Shown: piece after piece, positions 1 through 9,608 of the stretch
Layout: each line of letters begins with the position of its first letter
Position numbering within the stretch: the stretch's first letter is position 1
NCBI GenBank assembly: GCA_049487715.1
Contig: CP150575.1
Coordinates: 434,001-498,000, forward strand
Length of the DNA stretch: 64,000 bases
Direction of reading: 5' to 3'
Source: Pycnococcus provasolii
Taxonomy: Eukaryota > Chlorophyta > Pseudoscourfieldiophyceae > Pseudoscourfieldiales
Program-made: the position numbers and the translations under genes
The notes under the pieces: model-generated
Told to the model about the DNA's origin: nothing
Seen by the model: only the letters and a program-made list of their open reading frames with translations
The model's database searches: none

Positions 1-2
1 CA

Positions 3-1751
3 CTAGACCAAGTGCAGCGCCTGTTTCACCGCAAGTCCTCGCAGACTGGCCTTACTACCGGAGACGGCAAGTCGACCATCATCCCGCTGATCATCGGAAA
101 GAGACATCCCATCGTTCAGGTGTGGAGACAGACCAAGGGGCAAGGCGATTCGACGGACGGCACAGGCAAGGTACGCGAGCACTTGATGGACGTCAGCAGC
201 TTCTACACAGACGCGGGCGTCGACGAAGTTCCTGGCTTCGACGATGAGAGCGTCACGACGACGCCTGAGCAGGGATATCCATGCCCTCCCGCGTCGAATG
301 ACGCTGGATGGGCCAAGGCGCGAGCCGCCAATGCTAAAAGGCGCGACTTCACCGCCAACGCGCTTCTGTACGATCCCTTCAAAAATGAGCTCTTCGACGA
401 CGTCGGTGGAGCCTACGACCTTCTCGTTCGCCGCGAGCTGCGGCCAGTCTCCGGCAGTGCCGCCACGTGCCTGTTCGAGGATCCGGCACGCATGCTGCGC
501 GCCATGCGCTTCGCGAGCCGAACCGGCCTGCGGATATCTTTAGGTCTGCATCATGTGATTGCATCGAATGTGAACAAGCTCGCGAATCGTCTCGCCACTC
601 CTCGATTCTCTCACGAGCTGCACATCATGTTGGCGTACGGTCACTCGGAACGCGCGCTGGACCTGATGATGGCGTACGGCTTGACGAACAACGTCGTGCC
701 GATGCTCGACAAGTCAGTACGAACCTGCGAGGCGCTGGCTTTGAAGCGAGCGGACATGGCGAGGGGACGAATGGACGTCAGCGAGCTTTCAGATGATGAT
801 CTCCCCAGCTGGAGGCAGATGAGACAGATCTCATTAGGCAAACTGGGGAATCAGCACAAGGATGCCTTGATGCACGATCCCACGGACAACTCAACGGAGA
901 TGCTGCAGCGGCGCATCGAGATGCTCGACAGCGAAGCGGATGCGTTGGCCTATAAGCTTGAGCTTCTGGAGAAGGACGACCACACGTCGCTGGCGCGAAT
1001 GTGGCATGTGTCGCCGGATGCTGTGGAGAAGGCGATGCGGCTTTCGTTTGCGCGACGCGTGCTCCAAACCCTCGACGCTGGATGCGACATCAGGTCCCCG
1101 TGCAGTCCCGTTGAGTGGTTGGTTGCGCTCACCGCGCCGGTTGTGCTTGCGCAGCTGCACCACGCTGCCGCCATTTTCCCGCGCGCAGCTGCTGCTGCGG
1201 CGTCTCGCCGTGCTATTGTGAGCGTGAGCGAGAATCCGTCCACGGCGACTCTCGACAGCCTCGCCGCGGAGCGAAGCTACTTCGACGCGCTGAACAAGCT
1301 GTCAAATCGTTTGGACGTTCGCGCTCTCGACCGTCTTCTTACGAGCGAGACGGGCCGTCGAAAGTTGAGAATGGCTCAGAGAGGCAATCCCGAGGCGCTT
1401 CACCACGTCGTGGAGCAACTGTATGCGAGCGTTCTGAGCTTCACATTCATGCAGCTGGGCAAGAATGGTCCGGTGACCACGAATAACCGGATGATGAGGC
1501 AGGCGCACCGCATTTTTTCGGAATTTGGCAGCCTGTTTGCTGAGACGGCATCTTCGGATGCCCCTGACTTGGGTGCACTTGCGCTCGACACGGCGCGTCG
1601 TGCATGCGCTCCAGGTAACGTGGCGCCGAGCAAGCTGATGTTGACGTACCGTTGCTTGGACATGCTGAATCGCAGCCTGTTCTCGCAGGAAATTGCGTCG
1701 GTGTCACGCGAGGTTAAGAGACTCCTGAGCCTCGACGCCGACGCAGTGTAG
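3..1751 (+). CDS. Poly(A) polymerase / CCA tRNA nucleotidyltransferase family protein, 5' truncated by window edge
   Basis: This is a nucleotidyltransferase-fold enzyme of the bacterial PcnB / CCA-adding superfamily, in the form found in plants, which adds A or CCA to RNA 3' ends. The frame is open to the left edge and has no ATG there, so the start and the catalytic GS...D-x-D segment lie outside. Counting from position 12, the text shows the strand preceding the conserved motif (VSSFYTDAG, 61-69), the diagnostic RRDFTANALLYDP (110-122) and the head-neck helix EDPARMLRAMRFASR (156-170), followed by RNA-binding helical domains to residue 579. Poly(A) polymerase and CCA-adding members cannot be told apart from the visible part. 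A TGTAA, which could be an algal poly(A) signal, follows the stop at about 1759. Confidence 0.85.
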   Translation, partial: LDQVQRLFHRKSSQTGLTTGDGKSTIIPLIIGKRHPIVQVWRQTKGQGDSTDGTGKVREHLMDVSSFYTDAGVDEVPGFDDESVTTTPEQGYPCPPASNDAGWAKARAANAKRRDFTANALLYDPFKNELFDDVGGAYDLLVRRELRPVSGSAATCLFEDPARMLRAMRFASRTGLRISLGLHHVIASNVNKLANRLATPRFSHELHIMLAYGHSERALDLMMAYGLTNNVVPMLDKSVRTCEALALKRADMARGRMDVSELSDDDLPSWRQMRQISLGKLGNQHKDALMHDPTDNSTEMLQRRIEMLDSEADALAYKLELLEKDDHTSLARMWHVSPDAVEKAMRLSFARRVLQTLDAGCDIRSPCSPVEWLVALTAPVVLAQLHHAAAIFPRAAAAAASRRAIVSVSENPSTATLDSLAAERSYFDALNKLSNRLDVRALDRLLTSETGRRKLRMAQRGNPEALHHVVEQLYASVLSFTFMQLGKNGPVTTNNRMMRQAHRIFSEFGSLFAETASSDAPDLGALALDTARRACAPGNVAPSKLMLTYRCLDMLNRSLFSQEIASVSREVKRLLSLDADAV

Positions 1752-1936
1752 TGTTCTTTTGTAAAAAATGAGATGTGTTTTCGTCACCGTTACTTTTTAA
1801 GTCTTTTTTAGGCTTGTTTTCAACTACCAGTGTACCCCACCTCCATGTCTCTACCTCATGTGTATGTTTTGTTGGTTGTTGAGCCGGCTGCTCAGCTTGG
1901 CGTGCAAGTTTGTTTTGGTTTTCGTGCCTCAACCTC

Positions 1937-2677
1937 CTATGCGCGCAAGGGCGGCGAGTGCTTGAGTTTGACGTACAGCGAGCGCATGTTGCTTGTGTCG
2001 ACGCGTCCGTGCTCTGGTGGTTTGTCAGGGCAGAGTCTCACGACCGCTTCCCAGACGTTCCCTCCGGTGACGATCCCCTCCTGTTCCGCCGACGCGATGG
2101 TTTCGTTCTCGCGGTTGTTCTTGAACTTCTGCTCCAGTTTGTGCTTACGTTCCTGTGCAAGGTTCTCGATATGTTTCGCGGCAGCCGCTCTCGTTTCCTG
2201 TTGTTCGGCCCTTTCTTTGGATTCCTTTTCCTCGATGGCTCGCTTCTGCTGTTCGCGGTACGCGTGCATGGCGTCAGACTCGACAGTCGGCATCATCATG
2301 GACTGTGTCGGCGCACTACTGTTGTTCATCTGCGCGTTCATTGCGTCGACTTCGCCAGCGTTGTTTGTTCCAACTGCTGGATGTGCTCCGAACATGTCGT
2401 CGGCGAGCGGCTGGGAAGGAGTGGAGGAGTCAACTGCTGGAGGAAGAGGTTGAGAGAAACCACCAGCACCAGCATCATCACCCCCAGGTACCAGCGAATT
2501 ACCACCACCGTTGTTGGTATCCCCCGAGATGGTTGGATCCATCAAAATCGTTGGATCCGCTAACGAAGGAGCGAACGAAGCGTCAGTTAAATCCTCCGTG
2601 GCTGTGGAAGAAGCAGAAGCAGAAGCAGAAGCAGAAGTGGCCATGGTGAAGACGGAGAGGTCGTCGGAGGGGGACAT
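1937..2677 (-). CDS. Clathrin light chain
   Basis: 246 aa. Clathrin light chain binds the heavy-chain hub and regulates coat assembly on endocytic and trans-Golgi vesicles. The N-terminal ~140 residues are low complexity (SASASA from a 6-bp repeat, acidic and Pro/Gly patches), as is usual in the family. Residues ~140-192 form a charged coiled coil rich in E, K, Q and R. The C-terminus (WEAVVRLC...NMRSLYVKLKHSPP) matches the family's conserved end, where a Trp-centred segment is followed by DVSRMRxxLxxLKxxP. It is convergent with the upstream poly(A) polymerase gene, with 185 bp between the stops. A start at the internal Met (MATSAS) is possible. Confidence 0.78.
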   Translation of the reverse strand: MSPSDDLSVFTMATSASASASASSTATEDLTDASFAPSLADPTILMDPTISGDTNNGGGNSLVPGGDDAGAGGFSQPLPPAVDSSTPSQPLADDMFGAHPAVGTNNAGEVDAMNAQMNNSSAPTQSMMMPTVESDAMHAYREQQKRAIEEKESKERAEQQETRAAAAKHIENLAQERKHKLEQKFKNNRENETIASAEQEGIVTGGNVWEAVVRLCPDKPPEHGRVDTSNMRSLYVKLKHSPPLRA

Positions 2678-2878
2678 GAAAGGAATGGGAATGAGGAGAA
2701 ACGCTTCAGGCTCATGAACATGAACAAGAAGGTGCTTTGGAGAGGCTCAATCCTCTCAAGGATGCTGATGCTGATGACGAACCGAGGCTCATTCCTCATT
2801 TCCTCGTGGACTGGGAGCCTCCATCTTTCTTGGTACCACCTTTGTACCACCTCCGACAACCTCATCGTGCTGCCAGGG

Positions 2879-3190
2879 TCTGCACGCCTACCTACCTTTA
2901 ATGATGTGGTCAAGCTCGCGCCCAGTGGTTCTGCACGCGTATTATTGAGGATGGTCAAGCTCGCGGCCAGTGGCGGTGGGTCTGCACGCCTACCTAATGA
3001 TGTGGTCAAGCTCGCGGCCAGTGGCGGTGGGTCTGCACGCCTACCTAATGATGTGGTCAAGCTCGCGCCCGGTGGTTCTGCACGCCTACCTAATGATGTG
3101 GTCAAGCTCGCGCCCGGTGGTTCTGCACGCCTACCTAATGATGTGGTCAAGCTCGCGGCCGGTGGCGGTGGGTCTGCACGCCTGGTCTGC
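2879..3190. repeat. 51/45-nt minisatellite
   Basis: Tandem units begin with TCTGCACGC at 2879, 2930, 2981, 3032, 3077, 3122 and 3173, with a partial copy at 3186. Periods are 51, 51, 51, 45, 45 and 51 nt. The 6-nt difference is the loss of one GGC GGT-like pair. All lengths are multiples of three, so both strands stay open (about 200 and 167 codons), but neither strand otherwise looks like a gene. Confidence 0.9.
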
Positions 3191-3456
3191 ACGCATATTG
3201 ATGGTGGTATGTATTGAGAGCAATTGAGGTTTGTGGAGTGAGGAACAGGCCTTTACGGTACACGTCGTCTGGCTGTCACGGCAGCACGGGCTGTAACGAA
3301 CTGGGAAACAAGGTAAACCTGGCGTGCGCGTGTGTACAATAAAGTTTACCAGTGTATGTCGACGGTCAACTTCCATCTCCAGGTCCCAGTGGCAACTTGA
3401 GCACCTTTCCATCCCCATCCCATAGGATACTCCAGGTTGCTCTCGAGAATCCGTTC

Positions 3457-5020
3457 ATGATGGCGTCTTCTCAGAAAGTCGCCGCATCGTCGTTAGGAGT
3501 GTCTTCGGCCTCAAGTGCGAATACAGCGCAACCTCTCGGACTCGCTTCGTTGTTTCCTGACGACAATGATGACATTGAAGTGATTGACGGTGGTCGCGCC
3601 GTCATTGACGTCGTAGCAAATAACAGTGGTGGCGCTGCCGTCTTGCACGCTCCGGCGATGCCAGCCGGCCGGCAGCTGGATGGTGGTGACGCTCCCCCAC
3701 GTACACCAGGTCATAACCATAATGCCAGTATGAAAATACAGACGCAGCAGCTCAAGAGCCGTGGCGGTGGCGGCATCGCTCCTCTTGCGTTTGCGTCAGG
3801 GAAAACAAGAAACGACGACGACCCTGACTCTGACTCTGACTGCGACGGTGAGGAGGAGGAAATGGTGCCTGCGTTTGACATCATGAGCAAAGTGGAAAGA
3901 CTTGTCGCATTCAAGGGGTTCGTGCTCTTCGCACTGTTCCTCATCTCGTACATGACGTACGCGACCGTACGCGCAGACTGGCAGTACGGGTACCGCACGT
4001 ATCTGTTTCTTGAAACGGCGAGACAACAAGTGGATGTTCCGAAGTTCGACACGCTCACCAACACCGCAGAGCTCGCAAAGTTCTTCGCAAAGGACGTCTC
4101 CATGATGAGAATTCGACTCAACAGCATCTGCGAAAACTGCCTCTTCGCAAAGAGCATCATCACGAAAGACCTGACGCATATGTCTATGCGCGAGTTCCTG
4201 TGCACCGACTTCAACTCGGAGAAAGGGGTCAGGTACTACGACGCACGCGACTGCGATGCCGTCGACGCCGAATTCGCCGCCAACCCAGACCCGAGCAGGG
4301 CACCCTGCTGCGCGAACACCACCCTCGTCCAGGCGAGCGAGGCGAGCCACGCGTACTCCACCACCGCGCCAGAGTTTCTGCAGCCTGACTTTCTCTCACC
4401 CGGCCCGGTGACGCTCACCGACCTGCTGGACATCGACGAGATGATCGTGTCCGGCCGCTACAGATACGCGAACATGCCGCAGTGGAAGGTTGACGTCTTC
4501 GACAGAGTCGAGGCAGAAGTGACGCCGCAACGACTTGAGGCCTCGGCGAGAAATACCACGAATTCCTGGGATAACGATGTTGCCGAAAACGTCGGCGAGT
4601 ACCTGTACGTGACTCAGGCCGTGGACAAAGCTGAGCTTGGAATGATCCTCGTGTCGCGCAATCAGCGAATGATTGGCGCGGAACTTAAGGCGGACTGGCT
4701 GGACAGAGAGAGCTCGCGGCGTCTCGTGGATTCGAAGATGGTTTACTGGAGCTTCAACTTCAACACCCTGCGCCGCGGCAAGAACGGCGAGTACGCCGCT
4801 CTCGCCTCCATGGTGTTCATCCTGTTCGTCCTCAGCTTCGTACACGAGATGTTTACTATCTTCTCATCCACTGCAACCTTACGAGCACTTCCGATGCGGC
4901 TGTACAACGACCCGACATTGCCGTTGTATTTGTTGACGACGCTTCTTCCAATTGTACGTTTACTTCCAAGCTAGACGTGGTGCGTACACCAGCAATATCA
5001 CTAACCAAGCACTCGCACAA

Positions 5021-5060
<40 letters not shown>

Positions 5061-6027
5061 GAAACATGAAATGAAATATTAGTTCGCAGAGATCATCCGC
5101 GCTGATTTAAAGATATCAGAGTACATGCTCTTCACGGCGATGATTATGGTGGTGTGCACTGTTCGATTATTCGAGGAGGGTGAAGTGCTCTATCCTTTTC
5201 ACCTCGCGATTGCCACAATCCGCCTCGCGAGCCGAACGCTTTTACGTGTGCTCTTTTTAACCCTCGTCTTGAGCGTCAGCTTGACAATGGTGTACGGCTT
5301 GCTCTTTGGCATGACGGACGACACTCTCTCGATCGAGAGAGGCGTCGCGAAAATGTTTCACATGCTATGGGCACCGGCCAGCCTGAACCCCGAATACGTC
5401 AAGCAGTCAGCTGCAGGAGCTTATGTTTTGTACTACTTCTGCCTATTTGTCATGCGCCTCATCTTCGGCTCACTTTTCATCGCGATCATCGTTGGCAGCT
5501 TCAATACGGCGCGTAAGGAGATACACAAAGCATTGGCGAGTGATGTCCTACGCGAGGCGGGATATCGTTACGTCATAAAGCACAGCTCTGTGGAAAATCG
5601 AACTATTGGCGGTAAGGTGGTGCGCCAGACGTTCATGATGTCAGACAGGGTGTGGGTGTTTTACATGATGACGTGGTATGCATTTGGAGGTTTCTTGCCA
5701 ATTGTTTACCGAAATCTCATCAGGATGAAAGCTTCGAATTGCGGCTTGGGGAAGGGCAAGGATGGCTTGTGCGTTCTTTACACGAAGCGCGAGATGGACG
5801 AGTTTCTCGGCATGAAAAGCTCGCGTGCGCTGCTTGCGGTGTTTCGCGTCGAGAGGAATAACGGCAGTCGAAGCAAGCGGCATTCGTGGTGGCGCAGCGT
5901 GGAATCGGCGGGAAACCTCGGCATCGCAACGGCAGCGTTCGAAGCGGGCCGCGACGAAGAGACCGGTGGCGTTGGCGTTGGCGTTGGCGTTGGCGTGTCC
6001 AAGTCCTCAAACGACAGCAGGAGCTAA
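3457..6027 (+). CDS. Polycystin-2 (PKD2/TRPP)-like cation channel, two exons
   Basis: Predicted protein of 813 aa from exons 3457-4953 and 5083-6027. The family forms tetrameric cation channels, often in ciliary membranes. The N-terminus is cytosolic, low complexity and acidic. S1 is near residues 147-168 (GFVLFALFLISYMTY), followed by the long extracellular TOP-type domain with paired cysteines. S2 is AALASMVFILFVLSFVHEM. The intron separates S3 from the S4-S6 part. S5 is LFLTLVLSVSLTMVYGLLFG, followed by a pore region and S6 (GSLFIAIIVGSFNTARKE). The pore loop reads KMFHMLWAP where animal PKD2 carries LGD. The tail ends in a (VG)n run from a GGCGTT repeat. Start: the first ATGs in frame are at 3457 and 3460. 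Confidence 0.82.
4954..5082 (+). other. Intron of the polycystin-like gene with CA/TA microsatellite
   Basis: A 129-nt phase-0 intron, gtacgt...tattag. Splicing joins LLTTLLPI to FAEIIRADL and restores the frame after the in-frame stops. It carries an (AC)n tract followed by a (TA)10 tract at about 5020-5060, which could vary in length between individuals. Confidence 0.8.
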
Positions 6028-6160
6028 CCATAATGGCAGGCCATCATAAATATCTCTTTGAGGTATTTCTTGTACATACATACATAGTCTATGCATACTT
6101 AAGGTACAGTAACTTACATGCAGTACAGTATTTCTTTTTCCGAATAATTGAGGTTTGAGG

Positions 6161-6225
6161 TTAGGGTTTCCTTTTAGGGTAGCCTCCCCCACTCCCCCAG
6201 GCTAGTCCTCTGGTTAGGGTTAGGT
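6161..6225 (+). promoter_or_regulatory. TTAGGG telobox-like cluster upstream of the Tim44-like gene
   Basis: Four TTAGGG hexamers (6161, 6174, 6214 and the adjoining copy) lie 110-175 bp upstream of the Tim44-like start codon. In plants, AAACCCTAA teloboxes are promoter elements of translation and growth genes; a regulatory role here is inference. Confidence 0.4.
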
Positions 6226-6335
6226 CGCGGTGGGTCCCCTCTTCTGATTTTCTTCTCCGCCGCCGGGCCCCGGGTGACGTGATCTTGCGCACGTCCACAG
6301 ATCGATCCCAGAAAGCTTTGTGGCTCTCCTCTCCG

Positions 6336-7616
6336 ATGGCGTCCCATCTGCTCCGTCATCATGCTGCCCGCGTTCTCGCTCGGTATCTACCTGCTGGTGT
6401 GGTGGTGCCTTCCTCGTCGTTATCTTCTCCCTTTCAGAAGCGTTTGATGCCTCTGGGTTGTCCTGCGGGTTGTGTAGTTCAGCGTGCTTCTTGGGCATCT
6501 TCGTCGTCGTCGTCGTCATCTTCATCTTCGTCGGCGGCTTCTTCGTCGTCAGCGTCTCAGCAGCAGTCTGCGAGACCCGATGGCAATGATGATGCAGCAT
6601 CTTCAGCGTCCTCCTCCTCCTCCTCGGAGTCGTCGTCGTCGTCGACGACGAACGCCTCGACGTCTGCGTCGCAGTCTGCGGAATTCGTGAAAAACGAAGC
6701 GAAGCAGAAGGCGGAACAAGCGAAAGCCGCCGCGTCCAACTTCTTTGCAAAGGCGACGGACTTCGTCAAGACGTTTAACCAGGATAAAGCCAAGCAGCTT
6801 GCCAAAGTCGTCTACGAGGAAGTCAAAGACACCTTCACGCACGAAAGCGACCACGCAGCAGAACGTGCGGCGTCCACGCCTCGTCAGACGAACCGGGACG
6901 CATCCGAGGTGATGGTTTCCGCACAAAACGCCAACAGCTCTGGAAACAGCTCGCGAAACGTCGCCGGACGGTGGATGGACAGCGCGTTCGACCGCGTGTC
7001 GAGCCACCCCACCTTCCAGCGCATGACTGAACGGCTCGAGGACATCAAGGAGAATATCGAAAACAGCGATCACCCGCTCGCGCACCGCGTGAGAGACATG
7101 AACGACAGCCTGTTCAGCGAGACGGAGGCTGCGCGAACGACACGAACTATCAGGCAGTGGGATCCGAGCTTCGACAGCGTCAAGTTCCTACGAAGGCTCA
7201 CGCGAGAGCTTCCGGACATCATACGCGCCTACCTTCGCGGGGACAAGAAGGTGCTCGACGAGACGTGCGCACCTCAGATGGCGGAGCGCTTCCACGGCGA
7301 GTACATGAAGTGGCAGGCGGAGGGGCTGGAAATGGACGACAACATCCTCGACGTCGAGGACGTCGAGCTGATCGAGCTGAAGCTGATGGGCGACGCACCA
7401 ACGGCGGTGGTGAGATTCACTGCACAGCAGATCAACTGCGTGCGGTCGAAGAAAACGGGAGAGGTGGAACGAGGTGCGCCTGACGACGTTCACTCTGTTC
7501 ACTACCTCGCGGCGATGGAGCTTCAGGAGGGTGCGGTGGACGAAGATGGCACGTACACGCCACCGCGCTGGCTTCTGCGCGAGATGGCGGTGCACGGAAT
7601 GCAGGCTATCTACTAG
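6336..7616 (+). CDS. Mitochondrial import subunit Tim44-like protein
   Basis: 426 aa. Tim44 anchors mtHsp70 to the TIM23 channel on the matrix side of the inner membrane. The first ~25 residues (MASHLLRHHAARVLARYLP) form a basic amphipathic presequence. A long poly-Ser and Ala-rich linker is encoded by TCG/TCC runs, and is followed by a Lys/Ala coiled coil (NEAKQKAEQAKAAA). The C-terminal ~150 residues are the Tim44 lipocalin-like domain, starting at DPSFDSVKFLRRL and including NILDVEDVELIELKLM and a WLLREMA ending, as in other members. The start is chosen at 6336 because the upstream in-frame extension is UTR-like. A telobox cluster lies upstream. Confidence 0.85.
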   Translation: MASHLLRHHAARVLARYLPAGVVVPSSSLSSPFQKRLMPLGCPAGCVVQRASWASSSSSSSSSSSSAASSSSASQQQSARPDGNDDAASSASSSSSSESSSSSTTNASTSASQSAEFVKNEAKQKAEQAKAAASNFFAKATDFVKTFNQDKAKQLAKVVYEEVKDTFTHESDHAAERAASTPRQTNRDASEVMVSAQNANSSGNSSRNVAGRWMDSAFDRVSSHPTFQRMTERLEDIKENIENSDHPLAHRVRDMNDSLFSETEAARTTRTIRQWDPSFDSVKFLRRLTRELPDIIRAYLRGDKKVLDETCAPQMAERFHGEYMKWQAEGLEMDDNILDVEDVELIELKLMGDAPTAVVRFTAQQINCVRSKKTGEVERGAPDDVHSVHYLAAMELQEGAVDEDGTYTPPRWLLREMAVHGMQAIY

Positions 7617-7667
7617 TCGAAGTAACATGAAAATATGAATGATTTTTTGTCACCTAAGGAACTTAAC

Positions 7668-8885
7668 TTAACTTGGTGGTGGATTGCGTTGTTTCGGAAT
7701 GAATGGCCTGTTCCAGTTTTTCCTCTGCTGCTGCGGCGGCGGTTCGTTATGCCATCGCCGCGGTGGTGGTGGTCCACCACGACCGCCATGCCAGTCGCCG
7801 CCGCGTCGAGGTGGCGATCTATCGCGACGACGTGGAGGAGATAAGCTGCGTCTTGGTAGATAGGGTCCGTCGAGGTCGACGCGCCACTTACCTCCGCCAC
7901 CACCAGGAGCGGGAGCAGGAGCGGAACGTCGCGGAGGCGATCTGCTACCAGGAGCGGGAGCAGGAGCAGCACGTCGCGGAGGCGATCTGCTGCGGCTTCG
8001 ACTCCGTCGCCTTCTGTCGTAGTCGTTCGGCCGTCTGTCGAAGTCGTTCCTCCGTCTGTCGTAGTCGTTCGGATGGTTCGCTCTTGGCGCCGCCGCGGCA
8101 AACGGGTTGTATGCGTCGTCGTTGCGTCCCATTCCCGGCGGACTTCCAGGCGGCACGTCTTCCAGTCCGGAGCCAGCGCTGTCTTCCAGGTTGTTTCCAT
8201 ACTCGTCCAAGTCGTCGAGCGGCGGCGGCGCCGCTGCGGCGGCTGCTGCTGCAGCTTCGTTCGCTGCTGCCGCCGCCGCTCTTGCTCCCGGCGTCGTCAG
8301 TTGGTTGAGCGCGGCGCCAGCCTCAGCAAGGTTATCCACGGGGAATATACTGTCTTTTTCCCACCGCTTGAGGCACTTGCGCGCCCTTCTGACTTCGTCA
8401 GTTTCCGAGCCGTTCCCTGACGTCACCTCCGCGCCGTCTGTGATGATTTGTGCGAAGAGTGTTCTGAGTATGTTTCCGATCCGGTCGGAGTACGGTTCCC
8501 GTTCCGGCGCGTCTTTGCACGCCTCCTTGGTGCTTTTGACAATGAATTCGAGGAGGTGTAGCATACCCGCTCTGAGTTCTGCGTGTTTTTTGAACGTCTT
8601 TTCGAGTATGGCGACGACTTCTTTGTAGTGTTTGCGGTGCGCCTGCGTCGCCATAGCCGCGGCTGTTTGTAGTTTCGTTTCTGTCGGTCTTTTGAGTGTT
8701 TTCAGGCACTTGACGAACTCGCGCGTGCGTGACCACTGCTGGTGGGAAGACCCTCCTCCTCCTCCTGAGCCTCCTGACGACTTCACGCCGTTTTTCATCA
8801 CCACGACATCATCACCAGCAGGATCCTGATCCTGATCCTGATCCTGAGCCAACTGCTCACCACCACCACCACCAGAGTTCGCCAT
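7668..8885 (-). CDS. CID-domain, RS-rich RNA-processing protein (SCAF4/8-like)
   Basis: 405 aa. CID domains bind the phosphorylated RNA polymerase II C-terminal repeat and link transcription to splicing or 3'-end formation. After an acidic, Gly-rich N-terminus, residues ~54-190 form the helical CID, including CLKTLKRPTETKLQ, HYKEVVAILEKTFKK and the closing RARKCLKRWEKDSIFP. An Ala-rich linker leads into a tail of RRRSRSRSRSPPRR-type and YDRRRNDFDRR repeats and Gly/Pro segments, typical of SR-related proteins. The start at 8885 (MANSGGGG) is preferred. The hydrophobic in-frame extension upstream to 8963 is probably 5' UTR. It is convergent with the Tim44-like gene, with 51 bp between them. Confidence 0.72.
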   Translation of the reverse strand: MANSGGGGGEQLAQDQDQDQDPAGDDVVVMKNGVKSSGGSGGGGGSSHQQWSRTREFVKCLKTLKRPTETKLQTAAAMATQAHRKHYKEVVAILEKTFKKHAELRAGMLHLLEFIVKSTKEACKDAPEREPYSDRIGNILRTLFAQIITDGAEVTSGNGSETDEVRRARKCLKRWEKDSIFPVDNLAEAGAALNQLTTPGARAAAAAANEAAAAAAAAAPPPLDDLDEYGNNLEDSAGSGLEDVPPGSPPGMGRNDDAYNPFAAAAPRANHPNDYDRRRNDFDRRPNDYDRRRRSRSRSRSPPRRAAPAPAPGSRSPPRRSAPAPAPGGGGGKWRVDLDGPYLPRRSLSPPRRRDRSPPRRGGDWHGGRGGPPPPRRWHNEPPPQQQRKNWNRPFIPKQRNPPPS

Positions 8886-9608
8886 GACAAATCGAGCGAC
8901 GATTTCAAGTTGAAACGGAAACAAGAAATTCACGACAAAATAAATGAACACCGGGACCCGCAAAATGACAAAATGAACACACCACCACCTAGGTGAGCAC
9001 GAGCACGAGCACCAAACAAGTACACTTTCTGTCTACCACTTCCTACAGCTCAAGCTGGAAGGGCTTGATGCGATCAGCGATGGGATCAGCGATGCGATCA
9101 GCGATCAGCGATGTAAACTTTACCACTATTCAGCGATGAACGGAACAACCACAACCTCCATGGGTTACCTTGGAGGCTTGGAGGGGAGGCAACCTTGATC
9201 AACAGAAGACATGCAGCCATGCAGTCATGCAGGTAAACCTTTACTTGGCCAGCGAACTTTTGACACCACTGGTCACTCGTCACTCGTCACTCGTCACCAC
9301 GCACGACACATGGACTTCCATGCAACCAGGCAACCACGCAAGTTTACAGAAGATAGTTATGTAGTGGTACCACACAACTTAAGGTTAGTTTAACGCTCGG
9401 TAAGTTCAATCACGACATTGAAGCAAAGCATTCCCATTCCCATTCCCATTTCACACGTACGCGAGTTCACGCCCTCATCATGGGCCATCCCCTCAACCTT
9501 GGGTGGTTCAGTTCCTCTTGGGTTCGGGTTAGGGTGTAGGGTTCTTAGGAATCCCTTTCTTTCGGGATCCCGGTCGAGCCAATTGGTTGGAGGTGTGGTG
9601 TGTGAGCT
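8886..9608. other. Intergenic region with short satellite-like repeats and a telobox
   Basis: No convincing gene. It holds overlapping GATCAGCGATG repeats at about 9071-9115, an ACTCGTC triplication at 9274-9297, inverted GTAAA/TTTAC motifs at 9113-9123 and 9232-9243, and a GGGTTCGGGTTAGGG telobox-like block at 9521-9545, just before the MULE remnant. Confidence 0.5.

Noticed and set aside
2870-3190. CRISPR array
   Set aside because: The repeats are contiguous with no unique spacers, and the DNA is eukaryotic.
2587-3192. A 201-codon Pro-rich minus frame (and 167-codon plus frame) through the minisatellite
   Set aside because: Open only because the repeat is a multiple of three. No domain, no start context, and the region overlaps the clathrin light chain promoter side.
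7703-8308. Ser/Arg-rich plus frame opposite the CID/RS gene
   Set aside because: It is the complement of the RS-repeat coding region and carries no recognisable domain.
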